64,000 nucleotides of DNA. It comes from Simmondsia chinensis. Lineage: Eukaryota; Streptophyta; Magnoliopsida; Caryophyllales; Simmondsiaceae. The position numbers were made by a program, and so were the translations under genes. The stretch's first letter is position 1. Every line of letters starts with the position of its first letter. Below, piece after piece: positions 35,286 through 47,640 of the stretch. The notes below the pieces were generated by a model. The model was not told the DNA's origin, searched no databases, and worked only from the letters and a program-made list of their open reading frames with translations. The stretch covers positions 3,732,501-3,796,500 of the forward strand of contig JAGTTD010000006.1 of the NCBI GenBank assembly GCA_018398585.1, in the 5' to 3' direction.

Positions 35286-35735
35286 TAATAATTTCCCCAG
35301 AAAATTCTAATTGATCATTATTAACGATAGTATTTACGAGTTCCACTAGTCTTTTAAGTGAAAAGTGTATGGATTACACAAATGATGGGTCATCAATATT
35401 TTCTCACAAAAATTCATTGAATTTTTATAGAAACTAAAATATTAAAGAATTTGTTCAAGAGCGGTTAGTTTTTGAATTGAGGAAATTGAAAAACAGCTGT
35501 CCAAGGACAAGCAGGATCGACTTCGAAAACTTTGAGTTTAGGTTAATCTATTTAGGTCGGGTCTCGAGTCAGGTTTTGAATTAACCCATCAAGTTATTTT
35601 GATAATTTATTTTGTGAAAATGTCTTTCTCCTTCAAAAATAAAATTATATTATTTCCTTTTATAAATTTCATAATAAATTAATTATGTAAAATAAAAAGA
35701 AGTAGGCATTAGTATCAATAAAAAATATTAAATCT

Positions 35736-35785
<50 letters not shown>

Positions 35786-36300
35786 ATAATATAATATTAG
35801 GTAAATGTCTAACTTTAGAAGCAGATCCCCAATAATTTTAAGTAAAAAAACCGAAAAATAATATATTGTAAGTATCTAATTAGATTTAAAAATTTAAAAT
35901 AGGGTAAAATGGGAAAGAAAATATAAGGAAGGCAAAATGCCCTGTCACGAGTAAAAATTGCATCAATTCAAAGATAGAGAATTTTTTGGTTCCTTAAAAA
36001 CTTTTCTGTAGAAAATAAAAAATGAAAAAAATTGCGCAGGTGGTCAATTTTTCAATTGAAATAATTAAAAACACTTCAATCTTTAGCCGAGGTTAGTTCA
36101 AGTCCATCCGGGTCTACTTCACATCTGGGTTAACCTTGGGTTTGGTTGACCTTTGGGTTGGGTCAATCTCTAGCCTGATCGGTCTTCAGGTCGACCAATC
36201 AAGTTATTTATAATTTGTTTTTGTTAAAATTTCTCTCTTTCCCGACATAAATTACATTGTTTTTATTTATTGAATTTTTAATAAATTAATTAAGTAAAAA
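35286..36300. other. Spacer with dispersed repeats and (TA)n
   Basis: No gene. A (TA)n tract lies at about 35743-35780. GGTTGACC-rich repeat segments lie at 35550-35590 and 36090-36210. Confidence 0.45.
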
Positions 36301-36586
36301 TATAAAGTAATTAGACAAGATTCTTAAGCAAGTATAACCTCTAGTGTAGCACTTTTAGACTAGTTTAGTCCCTAATCATGCCCATTCTCCTTCTTCTTCT
36401 TCTTCTTCTTCTTCCTCCTCTCCTTCTCCTTTTTCTCTCCTTCTTCTACTTTTGCCTCTATATACATGTTATTGATTGGGTGATTTATCGGCAGGCACTC
36501 AGCTACTTCAGATTGGGGGTCCCCGGAAACAGTCTCCTTTCCTGCCGGAAGGGGTAAGGCTGCGTACATGTATAAAGTAATTAGGC
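36301..36586. mobile_element. Retroposed insert with 3'-truncated Au-SINE sequence
   Basis: About 255 bases between near-exact repeats TATAAAGTAATTAGAC (36301-36316) and TATAAAGTAATTAGGC (36571-36586). The other blocks have the site once (for example 40261-40276). It contains a (TTC)n tract and, at about 36510-36568, the Au-SINE words GGGGGTCCCCGGAAAC and AAGGCTGCGTACAT, but no (TTG)n tail. Confidence 0.7.
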
Positions 36587-37844
36587 ATTAATATCAAGTT
36601 ATTTAATAATTTTTATTATCTTGACGTTTTTGAAACTAATAAAATTAATCTTGACATTTTTGATTTAATAAAATAGTCTCGCTCTAGGGTGATTAAGTCA
36701 TTTTTCATCAATTGAGCTAACATGCCAACTACTTTTTTATTAATGCTGTAGTAAAATAACAAAAGTACACTTTAGTACTCTTTTTCTTATGTCATTACCA
36801 TAAAATTCGAGACGTTGTAATGAATAGAAAGTATCTGTTTTCCCTTAATTTGTATAAAAATATAGTTATTAAAATTTTTTTTGTTATTTATACGATAAAA
36901 ACTAGGGCTTTTTCTATTAATGGGACAAAAACTTAAAAATCTTTTTTTATTAATTTAAAAAGGTAAGATTTTAATATGAGATCAATTTTTCAGAACCAAA
37001 TAAAACATTCATCTTATTTTACTAATTGATCCTTAAAAATGACAGTATATTATGAATTATACTAACATTTTAAGTAAAAAGTGTATGGATTATGAAAAAC
37101 AATCATTAAATTTTTATAAAATATGTTTATATATTACACAAATTATGTGTCATCGATATTTTCTCAGAAGAACCCGTTGAATTTTAATAAAGGACTTATC
37201 AATTTAGAATAATGGAATTTTATAGATTTGAGAAATTTTTTTTTTTTTTTTAATAGAAGATAAAAATTTAAAAAAATTACTCAAGCCATCAGTTTTTCAA
37301 TTGAGGAAATTGAGAAACAATTGCCCAATCTCAAGTAGGGTCGAGTCGGGTCAACTTTGGGTTTGACTCTATGTTCGGGCTAATTCTAGTCAGGTTGGGT
37401 CTCTGATCAGGTTTTGGATTGATCCATCAAGTTATTTTGATAATCTATTTTTGCTAAATTTTTTCTTTTTCAAAAGTAAAATCAAATTAGTTAAGAAAAA
37501 ATACAAATGAGTTAGATATTAATATTCATAAAAAATATTAAATCCTTAAATCTATTTATATATCAATATACATGCTTTTTTTATGATAATGCTAGGTAAT
37601 ACAATTGAACACAGACGCCAAATAATAATACAATTGAACACACATATGTTAATTTATGTATTAAAACACAACATAAAAATTTGAAATTTTAAAACTAATA
37701 CAATATGATTTGACTGAACTTAACCAAATCTAAATAAAAAGTTTCAAAAGTAACTCTTTATTATAATATTAAAATTTTAAAAAATATTTCAAAAGTAGAA
37801 AATAGCACCACAAATTTTGGAAATAAATTCACCCAAACGATATC
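36587..37844. other. R1 upstream spacer
   Basis: No gene. Collinear with 9770-11035, including the GGGTCGAGTCGGGTCAAC-type repeat at 37338-37440. Confidence 0.45.
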
Positions 37845-37936
37845 TATAAATATGTAAAGACTTCTAACCCCCAATACAATTCTCACTACCTCCAAACAAT
37901 TTATCGTTCCAAGAAAGTTTGCAAATTTAGCACCTC

Positions 37937-38617
37937 ATGGCAAGTATCACAATCAATCCCGATCGTTATTACAAATATTGTACTGCTGATGTAGAGAGAT
38001 TATATGATATTTTTTACAGTAATGTCAATTCCCCCAACCTTGATGTCCACATTAGCGTCTTATGTCACCACGTCATAAATGGCTATGAGGGCCCCGCCTA
38101 CACCATTGGCTCCACTACGGTGATCCCGGACCAATTTGCCACGTGGGGCAATCTTGTTGGCCTTCTTGCTCATCCCTACATGGATCTCCCCTGTAGTCAT
38201 CAATGGAATATCTTCTCCCATTTTAATTCCATCATCTACTTTGTTATTGCTGGCCTTCCTCCACTGTTGTGTGATGTCCACACTAAACGCCGCCTACAAT
38301 ATCAAGTCAAGATCCGAATTGTTGTTGATGAAGAGGACGAGGACGAGGAGATAATTGACCAAGTTGCTAATATGTCATTCCAGGAGGCGTGCCCACCGGA
38401 GTATGATAAGCCAAACGGGATGGCAGTCACGGCAGTGCTGGAAAAGGTTTATGTAGCAATGGAAGAGTGTTGTGTTGTGTGTTATGAGGATATGAAACTA
38501 GCAGAGACAGCAGCAAGGCTACCGTGCGAGCACATGTTTCACCATACATGCATTTTTAAGTGGTTAAGCGAGTATAGTCGTCTATGTCCTCTTTGCCGGT
38601 TTGAGTTACCAATTTGA
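37937..38617 (+). CDS. R1: RING-H2 protein, second copy
   Basis: 226 aa with all eight zinc ligands. It differs from 11128 by V17A, H27Y, A30V, S86C, L96F, V104I, D106G and K198E. The last lies between the third cysteine and the first histidine of the RING, a position that varies in RING-H2 proteins. The TATAAATATGTAAAG promoter is retained about 90 bases upstream. It is followed by the R2 pseudogene and then by a third R1. Confidence 0.85.
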   Translation: MASITINPDRYYKYCTADVERLYDIFYSNVNSPNLDVHISVLCHHVINGYEGPAYTIGSTTVIPDQFATWGNLVGLLAHPYMDLPCSHQWNIFSHFNSIIYFVIAGLPPLLCDVHTKRRLQYQVKIRIVVDEEDEDEEIIDQVANMSFQEACPPEYDKPNGMAVTAVLEKVYVAMEECCVVCYEDMKLAETAARLPCEHMFHHTCIFKWLSEYSRLCPLCRFELPI

Positions 38618-39193
38618 GTTTAGTTTGCATTTTTTTTTTTTCTTCGAAACAATATAAGTTGGATTCAAATTTATATGAAATATATGAAAAGAAACATGAA
38701 TTATTGAATGGATATATATTTTATGGGTAGTTTGATTTCTTTATATTTATACTTTTAGAGGGACTTTGTTAATGTTTGTATTGTATTAGGAATGTAAATG
38801 TGTGGAATTTGAGTTTGAAACGAGCCATTATGGAGCATTCAAATTTTGTTTAAACTCGATTTAGTAAGACTACCAGGATATTATACATATTTGAGAAATA
38901 TCCAATTTAAATCGAATGCTTTTAATACTTTTATTGACAATGACTAATTAATAAAAATCTCTCTTTGTAATGAAAAAATAAAAATAATTCTAAAGAAGAA
39001 TATGACGCCACTAAAGCAATTTTTCTTAAATAAAATATGTGGCGCCCGAATATTTTTAAATATTTTAAGCATTTAAATTTTGTGCATAATTCGCCAAATT
39101 TAAATCTATAAATATGTAAAGCCCCCCACCCATACCCCATATACCAACTGCAAAGAATTCATCGTTCTAAGAAAGTTAAAAAATTTAGTGTTC

Positions 39194-39899
39194 ATGGCAA
39201 GTACCATTCCCGATCCCGGTCCTCTCTATTCGTATTACATTATCTATACAGAGCGTTTACCTAGCATCTCTCACTATAATGTCAAGTTTCCCAACCTTGA
39301 CATTCACATCAGCCTCATATGTTGCAATACCACCAACGACCGCTACGACTCCATGTTCACCGGCACCACTAGAGTCATCCCAGATGAACGTGTCACGTGG
39401 CTCTATCTATTAAACCTACTCACTGACCCTCACATAGGCCTCCCCTTTGGAGATTGTTATAGCGCTTTTCACAACATTAGCTCCTCCATCTTCGATGCTA
39501 TTGCCACCCTTCCTCCGCTGCTCCGTGGCGTCCACCCTAGACGTTGATTGTGATTTCAAGTCGAGATTGACCTTATGACTATCGAATCAAATGAGGAAGG
39601 CTAGGATGAGAATGAGAACGAGGAGAAAATTAACCAAGTTATTGAACTATCTTTTCAAGAGGCAAATCCACCTGAGTATGATAAGCCAGATGAGGTGGCG
39701 CTCGCGGCTGCTTTGGAGGAGGTAAATGTGGCTAAGGAAGAGTGTTGTGTAATGTGTAATGTGTTATGAAGAGATGACAGTTGGGCAGGAGGCGAAGAGA
39801 CTACAATGTGGGCACGTGTTTCACTATGTGTGCATTTTCTAGTGGTTAAGCGATTATAGTCATCTATGTCTTCTTTGCCGGTTTGAGTTACCAATTTGA
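39194..39899 (+). pseudogene. R2 RING-H2 pseudogene, second block
   Basis: The ATG and N-terminus (MASTIPDPGPLYSYYIIYTE) are present and the frame is open to 39544, where CGA has become TGA. Another TAG lies in the acidic stretch, a short duplication (GTAATGTGTAATGTG) shifts the frame at the first RING cysteines, and TAG replaces CAG just before the RING tryptophan. The last nonsense change is shared with 57869-58567. The N-terminal region is homologous to R1 (PNLDIHISLICC, LPPLLRGVHP). Confidence 0.85.
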
Positions 39900-40044
39900 G
39901 TATAGTTTGCATTTTTTTTTTTTAATTTTCTTCAAAACAATATAAGTTGGATTCAAATTCATATGAAATATATGAAAAGAAACATGAATTATTAAATGGA
40001 TATATGTTTTATGGGTAGTTTGATTTCTTTGTATTTATATCTTT

Positions 40045-41545
40045 AGCCGAGGTTAGTTCAAGTCAATCCGGGTCTACTTCACATCTGGGTTAACCTTGGG
40101 TTTGGTTGACCTTTAGGTTGGGTCAATCTCTAGCCTGATCGATCTTCGGGTCGACCAATCAAGTTATTTAAAATTTATTTTTGTTAAAATTTCTCTCTTT
40201 CCAAACATAAATTACATTGTTTTTATTTATTGAATTTTTAATAAATTAATTAAGTAAAAATATAAAATAATTAGACATTAATATCAAGTTATTTAATAAA
40301 TTTTTATTATCTTGACGTTTTTGAAACCAATAAAATTAACCTTGACCATTTTGTTTTAATAAAATAGTCTCGCTCTAGAGTGATTAAGTTATTTTCATCA
40401 ATTGAGCTAACATGCCAACTACTTTTTTATTAATGCAGTAGTAAAATAACAAAAGTACGCTTTAGTACTCTTTTTCTTATGTCATTACCATGAAATTCGA
40501 GACGTTGTAATAAATAGAAAGTATCTCTTTTCCCTTAATTTGTATAAAAATATAGTTATTAAATTTTTTTTGTCATTTATACGACAAAAACTACGGATTT
40601 TTTATTGATGGGACAAAAACTTAAAAAATTTTTTTATTAATTTAAAAAGGTGAGATTTTAATATGAGATCAGTTTTTCAGTATCTAATAAAACATTCATC
40701 TTATTTTACTAATTGATCCTTAAAAATGACAGTATAATATGAATTATACTAACATTTTAAGTAAAAAGTGTATGGATTATGAAAACAATCATTAAATTTT
40801 AATAAAATATGTTTCTATATTACACAAACTATGTGTCATCAATATTTTCTCACAAGAACCCGTTAAATTTTAACAAAGGACTTATCAATTTAAAATAATA
40901 GAATTTTGTAGATTTAGGAATTTTTTTTTCTTTTTTTTTTATAGAAGATAAAAAATTTAAAAATTTACTCAAGCCATCAGTTTTTCAATTGAGGAAATGG
41001 AGAAACAACAGCCCAATCTCAAGTAGGGTCGGGTCGGGTCAACTTTGGGTTTGGGTTTGACTCTATGTTCGGGTTAATTCTAGTCAGGTTGGGTCTCTGA
41101 TCAGGTTTTGGATTGATCCATCGAGTTATTTTGATAATCTATTTTTGCTAATTTTTTTTTCTTTTTTCAAAAGTAAAATCAAATTAGTTAAGAAAAAATA
41201 TAAATGAGTTAGATATTAATATTCATAAAAAATATTAAATCCTTAAATCTATTTATATATCAATATACATGCTTTTTTTTTTGATAATGTTAGGTAATAC
41301 AATTGAACACAGACGCCAAATAATAATACAATTGAACATACATATGTTAATTTATGTATTAAAACACAACATAAGAATTTGAAATTTTAAAACTAATACA
41401 ATATGATTTGACCGAAATTAACCAAATCTAAATAAAAAGTTTCAAAAGTAACTCTTTATTATAATATTAAAATTTCAAAAGATATTTCAAAAGTAGAAAA
41501 TAGCGCCACAAATTTTGGAAATAAATTCACCCAAACGATATCTAT
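40045..41545. other. Tandem-duplication join and R1 upstream spacer
   Basis: No gene. R2 3' flank changes at 40044/40045 into sequence equivalent to 36082 onward (CTTTAGCCGAGG), marking a tandem duplication of about 4 kb that gave the next R1. Little or no shared sequence is seen at the join. Confidence 0.6.
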
Positions 41546-41634
41546 AAATATGTAAAGACCTCTAACCCCCAATATAATTCTCACTACCTCCAAACAATTT
41601 ATCGTTCCAAGAAAGTTTGCAAATTTAGCACCTC

Positions 41635-42315
41635 ATGGCAAGTATCACAATCAATCCCGATCGTTATTACAAATATTGCACTGCTGATGTAGAGAGATTA
41701 TATGATATTTTTCACAGTAATGTCAATTCCCCCAACCTTGACGTCCACATTAGCGTCTTATGTCACCACGTCATAAATGGTTATGAGGGCCCCGCCTACG
41801 CCATTGGCTCCACTACGGTGATCCTGGACCAATTTGCCACGCGGGGCAATCTTGTTGGCCTTCTCGCTCATCCCTACATGGACCTCCCCTCTAGTCATCA
41901 ATGGAATATCTTCTCCCATCTTAATGCCATCATCTACTTTGTTGTTGCTGACCTTCCTCCACTGTTGTGTGATGTCCACACTAAACGCCGCCTACAATAT
42001 CAAGTCAAGATCCAAATTGTTGTTGATGAAGAGGACGAGGACGAGGAGATAATTGACCAAGTTGCTAATATGTCATTCCAGGAGGCGTGCCCACCGGAGT
42101 ATGATAAGCCAAACGGGATGGCAGTCACGGCAGTGCTGGAAAAGGTTTATGTAGCAATGGAAGAGTGTTGTGTTGTGTGTTATGAGGATATGAAACTAGC
42201 AAAGACAACAGCAAGGCTACCATGCAAGCACATGTTTCACCATACGTGCATTTTTAAGTGGTTAAGCGAGTATAGTCGTCTATGTCCTCTTTGCCGGTTT
42301 GAGTTACCAATTTGA
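41635..42315 (+). CDS. R1: RING-H2 protein, third copy
   Basis: 226 aa with a complete C3H2C3 set. Private differences from the other R1 copies include P64L, W70R, S98A, R127Q, E190K and A192T. W70R in the otherwise constant FATWGNLVGLL segment is the most drastic. The promoter TATA is retained. Downstream sequence breaks at about 42525 into LINE unit L3. Confidence 0.85.
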   Translation: MASITINPDRYYKYCTADVERLYDIFHSNVNSPNLDVHISVLCHHVINGYEGPAYAIGSTTVILDQFATRGNLVGLLAHPYMDLPSSHQWNIFSHLNAIIYFVVADLPPLLCDVHTKRRLQYQVKIQIVVDEEDEDEEIIDQVANMSFQEACPPEYDKPNGMAVTAVLEKVYVAMEECCVVCYEDMKLAKTTARLPCKHMFHHTCIFKWLSEYSRLCPLCRFELPI

Positions 42316-42525
42316 GTTTAGTTTGCATTTTTTTTTTTTCTTCGAAACAATATAAGTTGGATTCAAATTCATATGAAATATATGAAAAGAAACATGAATT
42401 ATTAAATGCATATATGTTTTATGGGTAGTTTGATTTCTTTGTATTTATATTTTTAGAGGGACTTTGTTAATGTTTGTATTATATTAGGAGTGTAAATGTG
42501 TTAGCTTCTTCTTGAATTTCAGAGT

Positions 42526-43133
42526 GTTGTTAATCTTTTTCAATAAAATTAACCTACCCTTTTTACCCATGGATTTATTTTTGTCCTTTTCAATAAAATT
42601 TTATCATACTCTTATGTAAAAAAGTTCCTAGTTTCTCAGTCACTTCTCTCTGAAAAGACTTCCCTTTTAAATTGGAATTTATAGGAAGTGGGTAATTGTG
42701 ATACGATTTGGAATTGAAATAGAAAGAAATTAACTAGAAAGCAGTAAAATATGGAAATTAAAGAGATAGGGAAGAAGATGTAAAAGATAACATTTCATTT
42801 TTATTAGTACCTTGCATTATATTAGTACCCTATTTATAGAATATTTCACTCCTTGTGTTGGACACACTATACTACCTATTAAGATGCTTTATTACTAAAT
42901 GTCTAAATAAATACCTAATTTGGTTATGATTCAATTTAAAGATGGAGAATTTTTCAGTTTTTTTGAAAACTTTTCTATTGGAAAAAAAAAAATTTGAATA
43001 AATTGGCTGCGGGGTCAATTCTTGAGATAACCACAAGATAGTTGTCAAAACTTTAGCCCGGGGTCAGATCAGGTCTCTCTCTCTTCACATATATATATAT
43101 ATATATATACACTAGTGAGGGTGAGTCCAGTTC
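42526..43133. other. Junction and spacer before LINE L3
   Basis: No gene. TTTTTCAATAAAATT at 42535-42549 is repeated at 42586-42601. L1 has it once, so this junction too may hold a locally copied insert. A (TA)n tract lies at 43086-43109. Confidence 0.45.
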
Positions 43134-45314
43134 ATGCCATTCGGGTCATGCGATTTTCTAGACCGACCGGTGAGATCTGCAAGGGGCACCTGTTCGTCAA
43201 CCCCCATCTCCAAACACCAAGGTGCAACACCCACCGCCGGCCCCCATCAATTCCCACCTTCAATTTCAACCCCCAACCACCAACACCATCTCCCTTCACC
43301 TCCCATCATCACCATCACCTCCACCACCTCTTCATTTCCAATATCAGCCATCACTAACTCCATCTTCACCATCACCCTCCGTCATCCACATTCCCTCCTA
43401 CTTACGACCATCTCCGCCACCAGCAGGTGCAAACCCCCTAACCCAACGGTACTCTTCTCTCTCCTTATTTCCCATCTCCATCGTTATGGGGGTGTCTATT
43501 TTAGTTGATGGACTACCTGAAAGAACGACTAATTCTTGGCTTAAAGCCGTTTTTCGTGGCTTTAAGTCAATTTATAATACTTTTGTGCCTCTTAAGAAAA
43601 GGTTGAGGTCAAGATTGTCTTATGGTTTTGTCCGGTTCTCTGAGTTCGGCGAAGCGACGCGGGCGATTACATCTATGGATGGTAGATGGGTGATGGGGGC
43701 TAAACTCAGAGTTCAATGGGCTAACCTAATCAGAAGTTCATTTGCTTCTACCGTGCGAAATTAGCCTCAGCCTAGGGCTCCCACTCAGTTCAGGAACGAG
43801 GAAGATATTCAGGATCAGGGGAGGGTCGAGGACTCTGCACTTGTTAACACTCCGAAGATTGTGGTATCAAATACCAATAAAAGCGTGGAGGCTTGGCTTG
43901 AGCGGGCTTTAATTGCGCGTACGTCTGAGGAAGCTAGCCTTGATGATATTCTCACGTTTATCACCGAGAACAATCTCTATGGGTTGACCCCTAGAGGGTT
44001 AAGCACATCCTCCTTTATCCTGGTTTGTAATTCAGTGGAGTCCCTTGAGTCCTACAGTGGGCTGCGCCTTGAGATCCTTTTGAGGAAATTCAAAAAGGTA
44101 TATAAGTATAATGGCGAGACCCTTGGATCTGTTGAGAGAAGGGTGTGGATTGAGGTTTATGGATTGCCCCTTCAATGTTGGTCTAAAGATTGCTTCACAA
44201 ATTTCTCAAAATTGTGTGAAAAGTTCGTCAGAATGGATTCTAGGACGTCCGCTATGAGGTGTGTTGATGTTGCTAGGTTCCTTATTGACACTTGCTCAAC
44301 TACATACATTCATCAGACAGTCCAAGTTCAGTTTAGTGGGGGATCAAGTTTGTTTTAATTAAGGAGGGTAATTCTGAGGTAATTCCAGACTATTCATCCA
44401 GAGTTGTTGCTTTAGCGGCTTCGGCTAGATTGGATAGGGAGGAGGCCTCATTTGTGACGCTCAATCGAGATAGTCATGACACAATAATGACATGGCAATG
44501 TTCACGAACTGAATCTCTTCCTGTACGTTTGATGGATGCTGTGGAGTTTTGGTCAGAGCCTAATTTAGCACCTCCTTGGAGCAGAAACGAGGGTGTGTGG
44601 GTCTTAGAGCATCCGTTGGGACAAATGTCTATCCATCTCAATGGTCAATACTCCTGGAGATCGGCTTTGGAGTGCTTTTTTCCGCAACTGTCAATTCTTC
44701 CTACTGTTGTGCATCCTTTATCTCTTCTCCCACGCCATGATGTCCGAGAAAATCAACATCTTCCTCTCCTCCTCCCGTGGGTCGAGGAGGCTACCTTTGA
44801 GGCTTTATAGCTTAATGCACAGATATCGCCTTTTGAGAGTGAAGTTCGAGGAAATATCAGCGACAATGACCCTTCAGACTCTGGTACCGAATTCCCACCA
44901 GGCTTTGAGCCTCCAGACTCGCTTAAATACCGTAATATTGAGGCTAGTACACTTGAGAACTACCATGTGTCTGTGCCGTTTAGGGAGGGAACTAGCTTAA
45001 CTCGGAGGAAAAACGGGAAATTGCATACAACAAAAAGGGGCAGGCGAGCCCTAAAGTGTAAGGCGAAAGAGAAGGAGAAGCAGGAACTTCAGAAATTTCT
45101 GAAGGACATGTCGCCTGGTAGTAATTCGCAGAAGCGGACAAAGAACATTAGAAAGAAGAAGAAGAAGAACTTGGTGAATCGGGGCAACCATGTCGCTGAT
45201 GCTGATCAAACCGAGGAAGCAGTCCGAGTAATAGAAATGGGAGAAAGATTAGGCTTGGATTTTAAGGGTGTCAATCCAACTATGGTGAGTGCTATTCTTC
45301 ATGAAAGGCTGTGA
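43134..45314 (+). pseudogene. LINE ORF1 (RRM + DUF4283-like), broken, L3
   Basis: Pieces at 43134-43508 and 43222-43764 (an indel in the Pro-rich part changes frame; the RRM core is in the second), a TAG after VRN, then 43861-44358 (DUF4283-like), 44430-44810 and 44967-45314. The C-terminal piece is longer than in L1 because CAG is kept at the site of the L1 stop. Confidence 0.75.
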
Positions 45315-45618
45315 TGGGTTTTTGTTTTTTTGGCTTCTTGATGCCTTGCGTTCAGTTTTCGGTTGTGAGTGTCCTGGTCTTCAGTTGGTGTCTGTGTGTC
45401 AATTTGCTCCCTGTTCCTGCCATTTGGTTGGTTTTTTGTTTTTCGTTATTTTTGTGTGCTCGTGTTTGTGGTGCGTTTATTTTCCCTGTTTCTTTTTTTT
45501 TTCGGGTTTTTTTTTTGTTGTCTCTTGTTTTCCCGCTCTTGTTCGAGTGGGTTCAGGTCTCGCTTTGTCGAGTGGCCTGCTTATTCCGCGGCTTTGTCCC
45601 TAATTATCCAAAAAAAAA
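43134..45618 (+). mobile_element. ORF1-only LINE, copy L3
   Basis: Same element as L1 and L2, with the full middle section, the 3' UTR from about 45315 and an A tail at 45610-45618. Confidence 0.75.
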
Positions 45619-46199
45619 TCCCGTACGATAAATGAAAAGTGTTTACAATTTGAAAAAAATAAAATATTACGTCCACATATCTCATTGTTTTAAACTAAAA
45701 TTATCACTTTCTTTCAATTATTAAACTATTTTTTAAAAAACATCATGCTAATTTAGTCTAAAGTTTGTTGACTCAAAATCTTATACGCAAATGTTTATAA
45801 AAAAAAAAAAATGTATGTCTCCAACTTAAATGTAAGGGTGAATTCATTCATAAGAAAGTCATGGCCTATAATGTTTGGAATTGGAGGTTTTTGAGAGAAG
45901 TGGTGACTTTACAATAATGTATAAGATTATTATAATATTATTTCTTTCGTAATTTACTATAGTGTAAAGTACATACATTGAGCATCATATAGGGAATTTA
46001 ACAATAACATAAGTCAGTCTATAGGAAAGTTGTCCTTCAATTGTACTGAAATATTGTTTCTTTTGTAGTTAAATACAGTGTGAATTACATACTGAAATAT
46101 TTTTTCTTTCATAGTTAACTACAGTGTGAATTACATACATTGAGCATCATTTAGGAAAATTAACAATAACTTAATTCAGTCGATACAAAATTCACTCTC

Positions 46200-47490
46200 T
46201 ACGTAATCAAATACTTGTGTGCAGATCTTTATAGCCCAAAACATTCTAAAGTTGAACCTCTAAAATTTATATATTTTATTAATTATGACAAATTTAAGGC
46301 AATACTTCAATCATTATTTCATTATGTAGAAGTTGAACTTCGTATTGCCTCAAACATTATGAAATTAAACTTCAAATACAAAGTAGATTTAAATACATCA
46401 AATAATTCAAATATATTGACCCAAAACATTCTAAAGTTGAACTTATAAAATTTATGTATTTTTTTAATTATGACAAATTCAAGGCCATACTTCAATCATG
46501 AGATAATGTATTATATATAAATATTGAGAACTATAAAATATATTGCAAAATTTATGAAAAATATGGCGCCATACTTCAATCATTATAAATCATAGACCAT
46601 ACTTTTTTTTTTTTTTAAAACACGACCAAAGGCGATACTTCTATCATTAAATAATGTATGACATATTAAAATTAAGAAATACAAAATACACTCATTAAAT
46701 TTTAAAATATATTGTCCAAAATTATTATAAACTAAATTCTCATAATTTATATAATTAAACTTTAATAATTTAATAATTGAAATATGTTGCTCCAAACATT
46801 ATGAAATTAAACTTCAAATACAGAGTACATTTAAATACATCAAATAATTTAAAGAAGATAATTAAAATATATTGCCCTAAAATATTTTAAAGATGAACTT
46901 ATAAAATTTATGTATTTTATTAATTATGACAAATTCAAAATCATACTTTAATCATGAAATAATATATTAAATATAAATGTTGAGAATAATAAAATAAATT
47001 ATAAAATTTATGATAATTCTAAGGCCATACTTTAGTTATTACAAAGCAAATGCCATACTTCTTCTTTTTTTTTTTTTTTTTTTTTTTTGGGGGGGGGGGG
47101 GGGGAGAACACACCAAGTCATCAAAGGTCATACTTAAATTATTAAATATTGCATGACATATTAAAATAATGAAATAAAAAAATACACTATAGAGAAATAC
47201 TTAAAAATTACATAGTTTAATTAATAAAAATTAATAACCATAAATATTACAAAGTAGATTTAAATACATCAAATAATTCAAATATATTGACCCAAATATT
47301 TTAAAGTTGAACTTATTAAATTTATGTATTTTATTAATTATAATAAATTTAAGATCATACTTCAATCATAAAATAATATCTTTATGTCTTTTATTAATTA
47401 TAATATATAAATATTAAGAACTATAAAATAAATTATAAAATTTATGACAAATATAGGATCATACTTTAATCATTACAAATTAAATGTCAT
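46200..47490 (-). repeat. AT-rich tandem array, middle version
   Basis: Same ~451-bp family as 24165-25868, with one monomer fewer. It includes a T run followed by a G run at about 47065-47104. Confidence 0.65.
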
Positions 47491-47640
47491 ACTTCTTTTT
47501 CTTTTCTTTTCTTTTTTCCTCATGTTATGGGTAGGATCATGAGAAGGCTTGAATGGACATTTGGTGGCTTTTAGGGAGGGCAACTTCACCATAATATAAA
47601 GAAGATAAAGAAAAAGAAGATATATATATATACACAACAC

